A stretch of DNA of 64,000 nucleotides, from positions 620,001 through 684,000 of the forward strand of contig NZ_CP050137.1 in NCBI RefSeq assembly GCF_013344685.1. Reading direction: 5' to 3'. Positions 7,326-14,649 of this stretch are shown here, piece after piece. The stretch's first letter is position 1. Each line of letters begins with the position of its first letter. The notes under the pieces are model-generated. The model worked only from the letters and a program-made list of their open reading frames with translations, was not told where the DNA came from and did not search any database. Source of the DNA: Sphingomonas sp. CL5.1 (GTDB lineage: Bacteria > Pseudomonadota > Alphaproteobacteria > Sphingomonadales > Sphingomonadaceae). The position numbers were made by a program, and so were the translations under genes.

Positions 7326-7696
7326 CCGTCATGCCAGCGAAAGCTGGCATCGCCCTCGATACGCGATACGATCACCGCATGAGCGGCTGGACGTACATCA
7401 TGACCAACCGGCCGGGCGGCGTCCTGTATATCGGCGTCATGACACGGCTCGCGGAGCGTATCGACCAGCATCGCCGAGGGAGCGGCCCGTCATTCTGTCG
7501 CCGCTATGGCCTCACCCGTCTCGTCCTTGCCGAGCCGCACGATACGATCGAAGGCGCGATCGCGCGGGAAAAGGCACTCAAGGCATGGAAACGGGCGTGG
7601 AAAGTGGAGTTGATCGAGGCGACGAATCCTCAATGGAATGACCTGTTCGATCACATCGCCTGAGGCACGCGACCCCAGCTTCCGCTGGGGTGACGG
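7326..7696. mobile_element. Hairpin-flanked element carrying a GIY-YIG nuclease gene
   Basis: The left end (7326-7351) and the right end (7671-7696) are each 26-nt palindromes with core CCAGCGAAAGCTGG or CCAGCGGAAGCTGG. They are also inverted repeats of each other: both begin CCGTCA from the outside, and they differ mainly by a paired change (TG..CA against CC..GG) that keeps each hairpin intact. Between them lies one gene, a GIY-YIG nuclease, that fills the space almost completely. A 94-bp version without the gene occurs at 8337-8430. Calling it mobile is an inference from this pair of copies. Confidence 0.6.
7379..7663 (+). CDS. GIY-YIG nuclease family protein
   Basis: A 94-residue single-domain GIY-YIG endonuclease-like protein. 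The two-strand signature W-T-Y-I-M-T and G-G-V-L-Y-I-G-V, the helix R-L-A-E-R-I-D-Q-H-R with the catalytic Arg, Y-G-L-T-R-L-V, and A-I-A-R-E-K-A-L-K-A-W-K-R-A-W-K with the metal-site Glu are all present, and it ends with the family-typical N-P-Q-W-N-D-L-F. Start is the ATG at 7379; a longer reading would translate the flanking palindrome. The stop codon lies just inside the right hairpin. Proteins of this small family are often found next to such repeats in alphaproteobacteria (general knowledge); their role is not established. Confidence 0.88.
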   Translation: MSGWTYIMTNRPGGVLYIGVMTRLAERIDQHRRGSGPSFCRRYGLTRLVLAEPHDTIEGAIAREKALKAWKRAWKVELIEATNPQWNDLFDHIA

Positions 7697-7921
7697 AAAG
7701 GGAGCGACGTCGGCTAACGCCCCCAATTTCTGCCATTCAATCGCTCTCGACAAGTTCCGATAGCGGACGCGTCAGCAATCCTACGGGCAATCACCCCATG
7801 TGGGCACTCCGGGTCGCGCCACTGCTTTCTGAGCCGCCTTCTCAATCGTGGCCGACCCTTCGGCGTGCAGATGTTCGTATAGCTGAGTCTTGTCAGCGGT
7901 GCAGAGTTCTGTGGTGGTTTG

Positions 7922-8227
7922 TCATTCGGCCCCATGGTGATGAGGCAGAAAGCCGCGACGCTGCAAAAACGCCACGCCTTCGATCAAAACCCATAATGGG
8001 ATCAGATATAGAGGCAGAAAAATGAGCAAGAGCAATGCGCCCCAAAAGGCAGCGATCCAATTGCCACCTGCCAGATTGTAATAAAACCGCCAGAGATTGC
8101 CGAACAGTTCGCCACCCATGCCCCAAGGGATATAGGCAAATGGACCGATGAAGATCATGGGAATAGCGTAAATCAGATAGAAGAAGCGCGAGCGGAAGGC
8201 TGCCAACGTCCAATCGTAGTTTCGCAT
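7922..8227 (-). CDS. Small two-pass membrane protein of unknown function
   Basis: A 101-residue protein with two strongly hydrophobic segments, roughly residues 16-35 (F-Y-L-I-Y-A-I-P-M-I-F-I-G-P-F) and 56-85 (W-I-A-A-F-W-G-A-L-L-L-L-I-F-L-P-L-Y-L-I), separated by an aromatic, glycine-rich linker, and with a His-rich C-terminus (P-H-H-H-G-A-E). Start is the ATG at 8227 with AGAAGG just upstream; an ATG at 8245 is also possible. I do not recognise the family. After its TGA the same frame stays open for 45 more codons, which may be chance or the trace of a longer ancestor. Confidence 0.65.
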   Translation of the reverse strand: MRNYDWTLAAFRSRFFYLIYAIPMIFIGPFAYIPWGMGGELFGNLWRFYYNLAGGNWIAAFWGALLLLIFLPLYLIPLWVLIEGVAFLQRRGFLPHHHGAE

Positions 8228-8336
8228 TGTCCTTCTGTGCGCCATCTCAGGCCGCCCCGCAAGCGGTACGGCCATAAGCAGCATCGCGCTTTCAAGCGAT
8301 TTGCCTCTATTTGGTTCACGCCCCAGTGCGCCCAAT

Positions 8337-8430
8337 CTGTCATGCCAGCGAAAGCTGGCATCGCCATCGAGGTGCGATTGCCCGCCGCATCGCCTGCGGC
8401 TTGAGATCCCAGCTTTCGCTGGGGTGACGG
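8337..8430. repeat. Short, gene-less copy of the GIY-YIG-flanking hairpin element
   Basis: Left palindrome 8337-8362 and right palindrome 8405-8430 match the two ends of the element at 7326-7696 almost base for base, and keep the same outward orientation. Only about 42 nt separate them, including ATCGCCTG(C)GG, which in the longer copy spans the nuclease stop codon. Upstream sequence from about 8281 also resembles that upstream of the longer copy. The rest of the 309-nt gap 8228-8536 shows no gene. Confidence 0.75.
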
Positions 8431-8536
8431 AACGGGGTGGACCGCCCGCTTTCCGCCATTCCGTCACCGCCGCGATCATCGCCCCTCCCACATCGCGCGT
8501 GACATCTTCACCCACCCGCGCCATGCCATTCGGCCG

Positions 8537-10321
8537 ATGCGTCCCGTCCCGCACCTTCATCTGCCCCATCCCAATCCGCGCCTGCTGCGCCGCGTGCCGG
8601 CGTGGCTGCGCTGGCTTCGGCAGAAGGTGCGCGGCAGCGAATTCTCGTTCATCGCGCTCGCCATCGTCGCCGGCATGGCGGCGGGGCTGGCGACAGTGCT
8701 GATCGGCGGGATCGCGCGCGGGATCCAGCATATCCTCTACGGCCTGCCCGCCGATGTCCGGTTGAGCGGGGCGGAGTGGCTCGATCCGTGGCGGCTGCTC
8801 GTGCTGCCGGCGGGCGGCGCGGCGCTGGCGCTGTTCACCTGGGCGGTGCGCGCGCGCAAGCGGCCGCTGGTCGACGCGGTGGAGGCGAACGCGCTCCACG
8901 GCGGCCGCATGTCCAAGGCGGACAGCGGGGTGATCGCCGGGCAGACGATGCTGTCGAACGGGGTGGGCGCGTCGGTTGGGCTGGAGGCGGCCTATGCGCA
9001 GGTCGGCGGGCTGTTCGGCTCGCTCGCCGGGCGCTGGCTCAGCCTCAGGCGGGCGGACATGCGCGTGCTGGTCGGCGCGGGATCGGGGGCGGCGATCGCG
9101 GCGGCGTTCGGCGCGCCGATCGCCGGGGCCTTCTACGCGTTCGAGATCGTCATCGGCGCCTATACCCCCGCCGCGATCGCCCCGGTCGCCGCCGCCGCGC
9201 TGGCCGGGGCGCAGGTGTCGCAGCGGCTCGGCGAGGTGCCCTATATCGTCCATGTCCAGCCGGGGCCGGCGATCCACACCTTCGGCTATCTGGTGTACGC
9301 GGGGCTCGCCGCGATCTGCGCGCTCTACGGCATCCTCATCATGCGCGCGGTGACGCTGGTGGAGGTGCGCGCGCGGGCGTCGCTGCCGGGCTGGGCGCGG
9401 CCGGCGATCGGCGGGCTGCTGCTGGTGCCGATCGCCGCCTGGTCGCCGCAGGCGCTGTCGGCCGGGCACAGCGCGCTGCATATCGACATGATGTCGGCGC
9501 TGCCCGTCGCGTTCATCGCCGGGGTGCTGCTGGCCAAGAGCTGCGCCTCGATCGTGTCGCTGGGCTTCGGCTTCCGCGGCGGTTTGTTCTTCGCCTCGCT
9601 GTTCCTCGGCACGCTGATCGGCCATCTGTACGCGGATTTCCTCGCGCTGCTGGTCGGCTTCCCGATCCTCGATCCGGCCAATGCCGCGCTGGTCGGGATG
9701 GCGGCGCTGGCGGTGGCGGTGGTGGGCGGCCCCTTCACGATGGCCATGCTGGTGCTGGAGGCGACCGGCAACTTCAGCCTCACCGGCGCGGTCCTCGCCG
9801 CCTCGCTCGTCTCCTCGACGATCGTGCGCGAACTGTTCGGATATTCATTCTCAACCTGGCGCTTCCACCTTCGCGGCGAGACGATCAAGAGCGCGCGCGA
9901 CGTGGGGTGGATGAAGGCGCTCACCGCCGGGCGGATGATGCGGCGCGGCGCGGCGACCGCCCCCGCCGCGATCACCATCGCGGAGCTTCGCCGCCGCTTC
10001 CCGCTCGGAGCGACCAGCCGCGTCGTGCTGGTCGGCGAGGACGAGCGCTATGCCGGCGTCGTCACCATCGCCGCCGCCTTCGCCGAGGGGGTCGACCGCG
10101 AGGCCCCGGCCGCGACGCTCGCGCACGCCACCGACGCGGCGCTGTCGCCCGACATGGATCTCGGCGTGGTGATGAAGGCGTTCGACACCGCCGCCACCGA
10201 CGAATTGGCGGTGCTCGACGCGGACGGCCATGTGCTCGGCATCGTCACCGAAACCTATGTCCGCCGTCGTTACGCGGAGGAACTGGACAAGGCGCAACGC
10301 GCGCTGTTCGGCGAGGAATGA
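8537..10321 (+). CDS. ClC-family chloride channel/transporter with C-terminal CBS domains
   Basis: A 594-residue polytopic protein. The membrane part carries the ClC hallmarks: N-G-V-G-A-S-V-G-L-E around residue 140, in the position of the selectivity-filter G-x-x-x-P, A-A-A-F-G-A-P-I-A-G-A-F-Y-A-F-E, and G-F-G-F-R-G-G-L-F. The usual proline after G-L-E is replaced (L-E-A-A-Y), as in ClcB-like members. The last 120 or so residues are soluble and end in a CBS-like unit (D-E-L-A-V-L-D-A-D-G-H-V-L-G-I-V-T-E). It should move chloride or other anions across the inner membrane, with CBS regulation. The gene is monocistronic. Confidence 0.88.
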   Translation: MRPVPHLHLPHPNPRLLRRVPAWLRWLRQKVRGSEFSFIALAIVAGMAAGLATVLIGGIARGIQHILYGLPADVRLSGAEWLDPWRLLVLPAGGAALALFTWAVRARKRPLVDAVEANALHGGRMSKADSGVIAGQTMLSNGVGASVGLEAAYAQVGGLFGSLAGRWLSLRRADMRVLVGAGSGAAIAAAFGAPIAGAFYAFEIVIGAYTPAAIAPVAAAALAGAQVSQRLGEVPYIVHVQPGPAIHTFGYLVYAGLAAICALYGILIMRAVTLVEVRARASLPGWARPAIGGLLLVPIAAWSPQALSAGHSALHIDMMSALPVAFIAGVLLAKSCASIVSLGFGFRGGLFFASLFLGTLIGHLYADFLALLVGFPILDPANAALVGMAALAVAVVGGPFTMAMLVLEATGNFSLTGAVLAASLVSSTIVRELFGYSFSTWRFHLRGETIKSARDVGWMKALTAGRMMRRGAATAPAAITIAELRRRFPLGATSRVVLVGEDERYAGVVTIAAAFAEGVDREAPAATLAHATDAALSPDMDLGVVMKAFDTAATDELAVLDADGHVLGIVTETYVRRRYAEELDKAQRALFGEE

Positions 10322-10331
10322 GCGTATCGGC

Positions 10332-11276
10332 TCACGCCGCCGCGCTCGCCTCCGCCACCGCCGCCCAGGCCGCGATCTCAGTGTTGAAATGGCGCGCGAC
10401 GATCAGGTCGCCGGCGATGCCGGTCGCGGGATCGACGCTCACCGCGCCCTCCCATTCCCATGTCGCATTGCCGCGCAGCGCCACCATGCCGTCACCCTCG
10501 GCGCGCGCCATGACCAGACCGCCCTTGTTGCGCACCATCACCTCGCGCGCGAACTCGGTGCGGCCGGTCAGCGCGGCGGCGAAGGCGGAGGCCGCCATCG
10601 CGCTGCCGCAACTGTCGGTCAGCCCGACGCCGCGCTCGAAGGTGCGCACGAAGATCGCTTCCGGCCCGAGCACCCGCACGAACGACACGTTGGCGCGGTT
10701 CGGCAGCCAGTCCGGCGCGGCTTCGCAGATCGTGCCGATGCGGACCAGCGCCGCCTCGTCGATCGCATCGACGAACGCCACGAGATGCGGGTTGGGCATG
10801 GCGACGGCGGTGAAGGCCAGCACCGGATCGAGCCGCGCGATCGGGCGCGCGACGATCTCATGCCCCTCGCCGTGGAGCGGCCATTCGTTGACGTCCAGCC
10901 CCGCCGGCCCGGCGACCTCGCCCACGGTATAGACGCCGGGCGCAAGGTCCGGCTCGCGCGCCACCTCGACGGTGGAACGCATCAGGTGCAGCGTCGCGCG
11001 GTCGATCCCCAGCCGCTCGAACGCCATCCGCGCGACACAGCGCACCCCGTTGAGGCACGTCTCCGCCTCCGAGCCATCGCTGTTCCACATGCGGAATCGG
11101 AGGAGGCCGTGATTCTCCTGCAAAACCAGCAGCCCGTCGCCGCCCACCGCGCCGCGCCGGTCGGCCAGCGCGCGCGCGACCACCGGCCATTGCGCGTCGT
11201 CCAGCGCGATCCCCCGCGCGTCGATCAGCGGGAAATCGTTTCCCGACCCATGGCATTTGACGATCTCGAACCGCAT
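10332..11276 (-). CDS. DapF-like amino-acid epimerase, divergent
   Basis: A 314-residue protein with the two-lobed diaminopimelate-epimerase fold: C-H-G-S-G-N-D-F near the N-terminus, Cys74 in S-E-A-E-T-C-L-N-G-V-R-C, and Cys223 in F-E-R-G-V-G-L-T-D-S-C-G-S. The two cysteines match the catalytic pair of DapF. However, the canonical C-G-N-G is C-L-N-G here, and the conserved Glu of the R-G-x-G-E-T motif is Leu. DapF converts LL- to meso-diaminopimelate for lysine and peptidoglycan; these changes suggest either a divergent DapF or a racemase acting on another amino acid. It lies 9 nt downstream of the DUF6456 gene, probably as one operon. Confidence 0.75.
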   Translation of the reverse strand: MRFEIVKCHGSGNDFPLIDARGIALDDAQWPVVARALADRRGAVGGDGLLVLQENHGLLRFRMWNSDGSEAETCLNGVRCVARMAFERLGIDRATLHLMRSTVEVAREPDLAPGVYTVGEVAGPAGLDVNEWPLHGEGHEIVARPIARLDPVLAFTAVAMPNPHLVAFVDAIDEAALVRIGTICEAAPDWLPNRANVSFVRVLGPEAIFVRTFERGVGLTDSCGSAMAASAFAAALTGRTEFAREVMVRNKGGLVMARAEGDGMVALRGNATWEWEGAVSVDPATGIAGDLIVARHFNTEIAAWAAVAEASAAA

Positions 11277-11285
11277 CGCGCCGCT

Positions 11286-11753
11286 CTAGCGCAATCGATA
11301 GTGATCCGCGAGCCGATCCAGCGCCAGCGTCAGCACCAGCCGGCCCGAGCGGCTCGGCCAGCCGAGCGCGCGCTCCGCTTCCGGCAGGCGCTCGCCGGCG
11401 CAGACGATGCGCCACAAAATGTCGGATAGCCCGCGCCCCACGCCGGCCATCGCCGCGTCGAAGCGCCGCTTGGCCGCGATCCCCGCCGTCGCCGGGTCCA
11501 GGCCGTCACCGCCGCCGCCGTCGACCCGCTGCACGCCCCAGCGCATCGTCGTCGCGGGGGCGATCGCCGCGCGTTCGTAATCGCCGCGCAGCCGCTCCCC
11601 CGCCTCGCATTGCCGCGCATCGACCAGCCCGCGCGCGGCGAGCCACGACAGCGGCGATTCGGCGAGGTTCACCGTCACGCTGCGCCCGCCGCGCCGCGCC
11701 GGCCCGCGCGCAATCCCCTGCGCGTCGATCGCCCGTTCCACCAGTTCGCGCAT
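11286..11753 (-). CDS. DUF6456 domain-containing protein
   Basis: A 155-residue protein with the DUF6456 core: N-L-A-E-S-P-L-S-W-L-A, then A-G-E-R-L-R-G-D-Y-E-R-A, W-R-I-V-C-A-G-E-R-L-P-E-A-E-R-A-L-G-W-P and L-V-L-T-L-A-L-D-R-L-A-D-H-Y. The last part resembles a helix-turn-helix, so a DNA-binding role is plausible but unproven; the family is of unknown function in alphaproteobacteria. The ATG at 11753 has GGAGGA upstream. It is divergent from the XRE regulator gene, with under 90 nt between them. Confidence 0.8.
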   Translation of the reverse strand: MRELVERAIDAQGIARGPARRGGRSVTVNLAESPLSWLAARGLVDARQCEAGERLRGDYERAAIAPATTMRWGVQRVDGGGGDGLDPATAGIAAKRRFDAAMAGVGRGLSDILWRIVCAGERLPEAERALGWPSRSGRLVLTLALDRLADHYRLR

Positions 11754-11842
11754 CCGGTTCCTCCATTTCTCGCGAATCGGCGCTTGCCATATCCGCGTTA
11801 TCGTAGGACAGAGGTAAAACCGATTTGGTTAGGAACATTGCC

Positions 11843-12406
11843 ATGATCACCGCCATTCGCGAAGTGCGCCGCACCAGGGGGCTGACGCTGGAGGATGTCG
11901 CGCGCCGCTGCTCGCCGCCGACCACCGCGCAGACGATCGGCCGGCTGGAGATGGGCACGCGCACCGTGTCGGTCGCGTGGCTCAACCGCATCGCCGCCGC
12001 GCTGGAGGTGGAGGCGAGCGACCTCGTCTCGCTGCCCGGGCGTGGCGATCTCGCGGTGGCGGCGACGCTCGGCCCCGATGGCGCGCATGCTCCGCGCAAG
12101 CCGGCGCGCATCGTCCCGCCGCAGCCCTCAGCGGGCGCGGTGGCCGTCACGGTCACGGCGGGAACCGGCGACTATCGCGCGGGCGACGAGATCTGGTGCG
12201 ACATGCTGGCGCCCGATGGCTATGCCGGCGCGCTCAACCGCGACGTGCTGGCGCCGATGGCCGCCGGGCGCTTCGTATTCGGCCGCCTGATCGCGGCGGA
12301 GAAGGGCGACGTCACGATCCTGCCGCTCGCCACGGGCGCGGGAACGCAGGCGATCGAGGCCGCGCCGTGGCTCGCCGTCGCCGCGCGGCTGGTGCGGGGG
12401 CTTTAG
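11843..12406 (+). CDS. XRE-family transcriptional regulator
   Basis: A 187-residue protein with an N-terminal Cro/C1-type HTH (I-R-E-V-R-R-T-R-G-L-T-L-E-D-V-A-R-R-C ... L-E-M-G-T-R-T-V-S-V-A-W-L-N-R-I-A-A-A-L) in residues 5-60, followed by a linker and a beta-rich domain of about 90 residues with G-D-Y-R-A-G-D-E-I-W-C-D-M, resembling peptidase S24/LexA-like C-terminal domains without clear Ser-Lys residues. Start is the ATG at 11843 with AGGAAC upstream. Upstream there is AACCGATTTGGTT, a small inverted repeat that could be an operator. Its TAG stop lies inside an inverted repeat shared with hutC. Confidence 0.82.
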   Translation: MITAIREVRRTRGLTLEDVARRCSPPTTAQTIGRLEMGTRTVSVAWLNRIAAALEVEASDLVSLPGRGDLAVAATLGPDGAHAPRKPARIVPPQPSAGAVAVTVTAGTGDYRAGDEIWCDMLAPDGYAGALNRDVLAPMAAGRFVFGRLIAAEKGDVTILPLATGAGTQAIEAAPWLAVAARLVRGL

Positions 12407-12547
12407 GGCCGATCGCCATTCAGGAGATGACGCGGCGAAATGGTGGTTTTCCGTGATCCGGAGCGCAGCGAACTGAAGGTTCGTGAGCATCGGAAGCGCG
12501 GAAAGCGATCATTTGCAGCCCGTCAGAACTGAATGGCGATCGCCCTA
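12404..12547. repeat. 144-bp inverted-repeat element between XRE gene and hutC
   Basis: The ends are near-perfect inverted copies: TAGGGC(C)GATCGCCATTCAG at 12404-12423 and its complement at 12529-12547, differing by one extra C. The TAG at each end is the stop codon of the flanking convergent gene (XRE on plus, hutC on minus). The 105-nt interior has no gene. It could be a small non-autonomous element whose insertion supplied both stops, or a long bidirectional terminator stem. The terminal repeat is directly visible; mobility is inference. Confidence 0.65.
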
Positions 12548-13243
12548 GCGCGCGCCCGGCCCGAAGCGCGCGACCAGATCATAGTGCGCGCCCAGGAAAT
12601 GTTGCCGGACGAAGGTGACGCCGGCATCGCCACGCCATGTCGTGCGCTCGATCACGAGGCACGGCGTGCCGGCCGCGACGCCCAGCCGCTCCGCGATCAC
12701 CCCGGACGCGCCGTCGGCGGCGATGCGCGTCTCCGCCTCGGTCCACGGCACATGATGCAGCAGCCAGCCGCCCGGCGATACGTCCTCGAACAATGCGTCC
12801 GCCGCCTCCGGCACGCTGGCGAGGCTCACCAGCCGCTCCTCCACCGCCAGCGGCAGGCCGTCGGCGAGATGCACGCCGTCGAGCTGCAACACTTTCCCCG
12901 CCCCGGCCAGCGCGCGCTCGGCATCGCTGGCCGCGCGGATGCGGCGCTCGGCGAGGCAATAGGCATAGGCCTGCCCCCGCGCCGCCACTTCCTGCGCCAG
13001 ATCGGGGATGTCGAGCACCACCGAATGGACGCGCGGCCGCCCGACGAAGGTGCCCGCGCGCTTGCGGCGATCGATCAGCCCGCGCCGCGTCAGCTCGCCG
13101 AGCGCCTTGCTCACCGTCATCCGCGAGCAATCGTAGCGCCGCATCAATTCCTGCTCGACCGGCAATCGCGCGCCCGCCGCCAGCGCGCCCGAGAGGATAT
13201 CGGCCTCGATCTCGCCGACGATCCGGGCGTGGAGCGAGGTCAC
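12545..13243 (-). CDS. hutC: Histidine utilization repressor HutC (GntR family)
   Basis: A 232-residue GntR/HutC-type repressor. The winged HTH in residues 1-70 shows I-V-G-E-I-E-A-D-I-L-S-G and L-P-V-E-Q-E-L-M-R-R-Y-D-C-S-R-M-T-V-S-K-A-L; the C-terminal UTRA domain (H-S-V-V-L-D-I-P through F-V-R-Q-H-F-L-G-A-H-Y) binds the inducer, which in characterised HutC proteins is urocanate. It starts with GTG at 13243 in a 4-nt overlap with hutF, so the repressor is made from the operon it is expected to control. A matching palindrome lies upstream of hutF and hutI. Confidence 0.93.
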   Translation of the reverse strand: MTSLHARIVGEIEADILSGALAAGARLPVEQELMRRYDCSRMTVSKALGELTRRGLIDRRKRAGTFVGRPRVHSVVLDIPDLAQEVAARGQAYAYCLAERRIRAASDAERALAGAGKVLQLDGVHLADGLPLAVEERLVSLASVPEAADALFEDVSPGGWLLHHVPWTEAETRIAADGASGVIAERLGVAAGTPCLVIERTTWRGDAGVTFVRQHFLGAHYDLVARFGPGAR

Positions 13244-14583
13244 GCCAGCAACCGCCGCAACGTGGCGGCATAGCGCCGCGCGATCGCGTCGCGCGCGACG
13301 TGCCGCCCGCCGCTCACCACCTTCGCGCCGCGCCGCCACACGCAATCCACCGCGCCGCGCGCGAACACGAAGGCGTCGGCCAGCGCCGCGCCCTCGCGCG
13401 CGACGAATGCGGGATGGTCGCGGTCGAGCGAGACGATATCCGCCGCATTGCCCGCCGCGATCCCGCTCGCCGCGCCCAGCGCCCGCGCCCCGCCCGCGAC
13501 CGCTCCGCGCCACAGCGCATCGCCGGTCGATCCGCCCCGCCCGAGCAGGTTGCGCCCGCGCCGTTCCAGCCGCTGGCCATATTCGAGCAGCCGCAATTCC
13601 TCCGCCGCGTCGATCAGCACGTTGGAATCCGATCCCACGCCATATCGCCCCCCGGCCGCGAGAAAATCGACCGCCGGGAAGATGCCGTCGCCCAGATTCG
13701 CCTCGGTGATCGGGCATAGCCCGGCGACCGCGCCGGATCGCGCCAGCCGCTCCGTCTCGTCCGCCGTCATGTGCGTCGCATGGACGAGGCACCAGCGCGC
13801 GTCCACCGCCGCATGATCGAGCAGCCACTCCATCGGCCGCGCGCCGCTCCACGCGCGGCAATCCTCCACCTCGCGCACCTGCTCGGCGATATGGATATGG
13901 ATCGGCGCGCCGGGCGCCATCAGCTCCAGCGCCGCCAGTTCCTCCGGCGTCACCGCGCGCAGCGAATGCGGCGCGACGCCGACCACCGCGTCGGGCAGCG
14001 TCGCGCAGGCCGCGCGCGCGCCCTCCAGCAGGCGCGCGAAGCCGTCGAGATCGTGCCGGAACCGCGCCTGCCGCTCGCCCAGCGGCGCCCCGCCGAACCC
14101 GCCATGCGCGTAGAATACCGGCAGATGGGTGAGCGCGATCCCCGTCTCCTCCGCCGCCGCGACGATCGCCGCGCTCATCGCCGCGCGGTCCGCATAGGGG
14201 GCGCCGTCCGGGGCATGGTGGAGATAATGGAACTCGCCGACGCGGGTGAACCCCGTTTCCAGCATCCCGGCATAGGCCATCGCCGCGATCGCCGCGAGAT
14301 CGTCTGGCGAGACGCGCGCGGCGAACAGGTACATCACCTCGCGCCACGTCCAGAAACTGTCGTCGCCCGGCCCGGCGACCTCCGCCAGCCCCGCCATGCC
14401 GCGCTGGAAGGCGTGGCTGTGCAGGTTGGGCATCCCCGGCAGCGCGACGGCGTGGCGCTCGTCGCCGCCGTGGGCCGCCGCGCCGATCTCGACCGAGGCG
14501 ATCACGCCGTCCGCCACGGTCACGCGCACGTCGCGCGCCCAGCCTTCGGGCAGCATGGCTTCGGCAAAATGCAGCACCGTCAC
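13240..14583 (-). CDS. hutF: Formimidoylglutamate deiminase HutF
   Basis: A 447-residue amidohydrolase that converts N-formimidoyl-glutamate to N-formyl-glutamate and ammonia. The metal site is visible as N-L-H-S-H-A-F-Q-R near residue 55, I-H-I-H-I-A-E-Q around 230, a His in C-L-V-H-A-T-H and the Asp of G-V-G-S-D-S-N. Length fits the family. The start is GTG at 14583 with GGGAGA upstream. Its presence with hutG defines the five-step histidine pathway that releases ammonia and formate rather than formamide. It is divergent from hutI and co-directional with hutC. Confidence 0.95.
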   Translation of the reverse strand: MTVLHFAEAMLPEGWARDVRVTVADGVIASVEIGAAAHGGDERHAVALPGMPNLHSHAFQRGMAGLAEVAGPGDDSFWTWREVMYLFAARVSPDDLAAIAAMAYAGMLETGFTRVGEFHYLHHAPDGAPYADRAAMSAAIVAAAEETGIALTHLPVFYAHGGFGGAPLGERQARFRHDLDGFARLLEGARAACATLPDAVVGVAPHSLRAVTPEELAALELMAPGAPIHIHIAEQVREVEDCRAWSGARPMEWLLDHAAVDARWCLVHATHMTADETERLARSGAVAGLCPITEANLGDGIFPAVDFLAAGGRYGVGSDSNVLIDAAEELRLLEYGQRLERRGRNLLGRGGSTGDALWRGAVAGGARALGAASGIAAGNAADIVSLDRDHPAFVAREGAALADAFVFARGAVDCVWRRGAKVVSGGRHVARDAIARRYAATLRRLLA

Positions 14584-14606
14584 GTCGATCTCCCGCTAGC
14601 GGTGCG

Positions 14607-14624
14607 ATAATGTCTATACATTAT
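14607..14624. promoter_or_regulatory. Probable HutC operator
   Basis: A palindrome ATAATGTCTATACATTAT (7-bp arms, 4-nt centre) lies in the 66-nt space between the divergent hutF and hutI starts. Its core, TGT-N4-ACA with TATACA on one side, agrees with the known HutC recognition pattern of TGTATA-type repeats. One site here could repress both arms of the locus. Confidence 0.75.
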
Positions 14625-14649
14625 TGGCGAAGGCTGCAATGATGCGCTT

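Noticed and set aside
7271..7378. A longer N-terminus for the GIY-YIG protein
   Set aside because: It would translate the left hairpin (giving V-M-P-A-K-A-G-I), a common mis-annotation of such repeats; the domain begins at the ATG at 7379.
12545..14347. A 600-codon minus-strand frame spanning hutF into hutC
   Set aside because: Only its last 232 codons are real (hutC, GTG at 13243); the rest is an out-of-frame reading of hutF.
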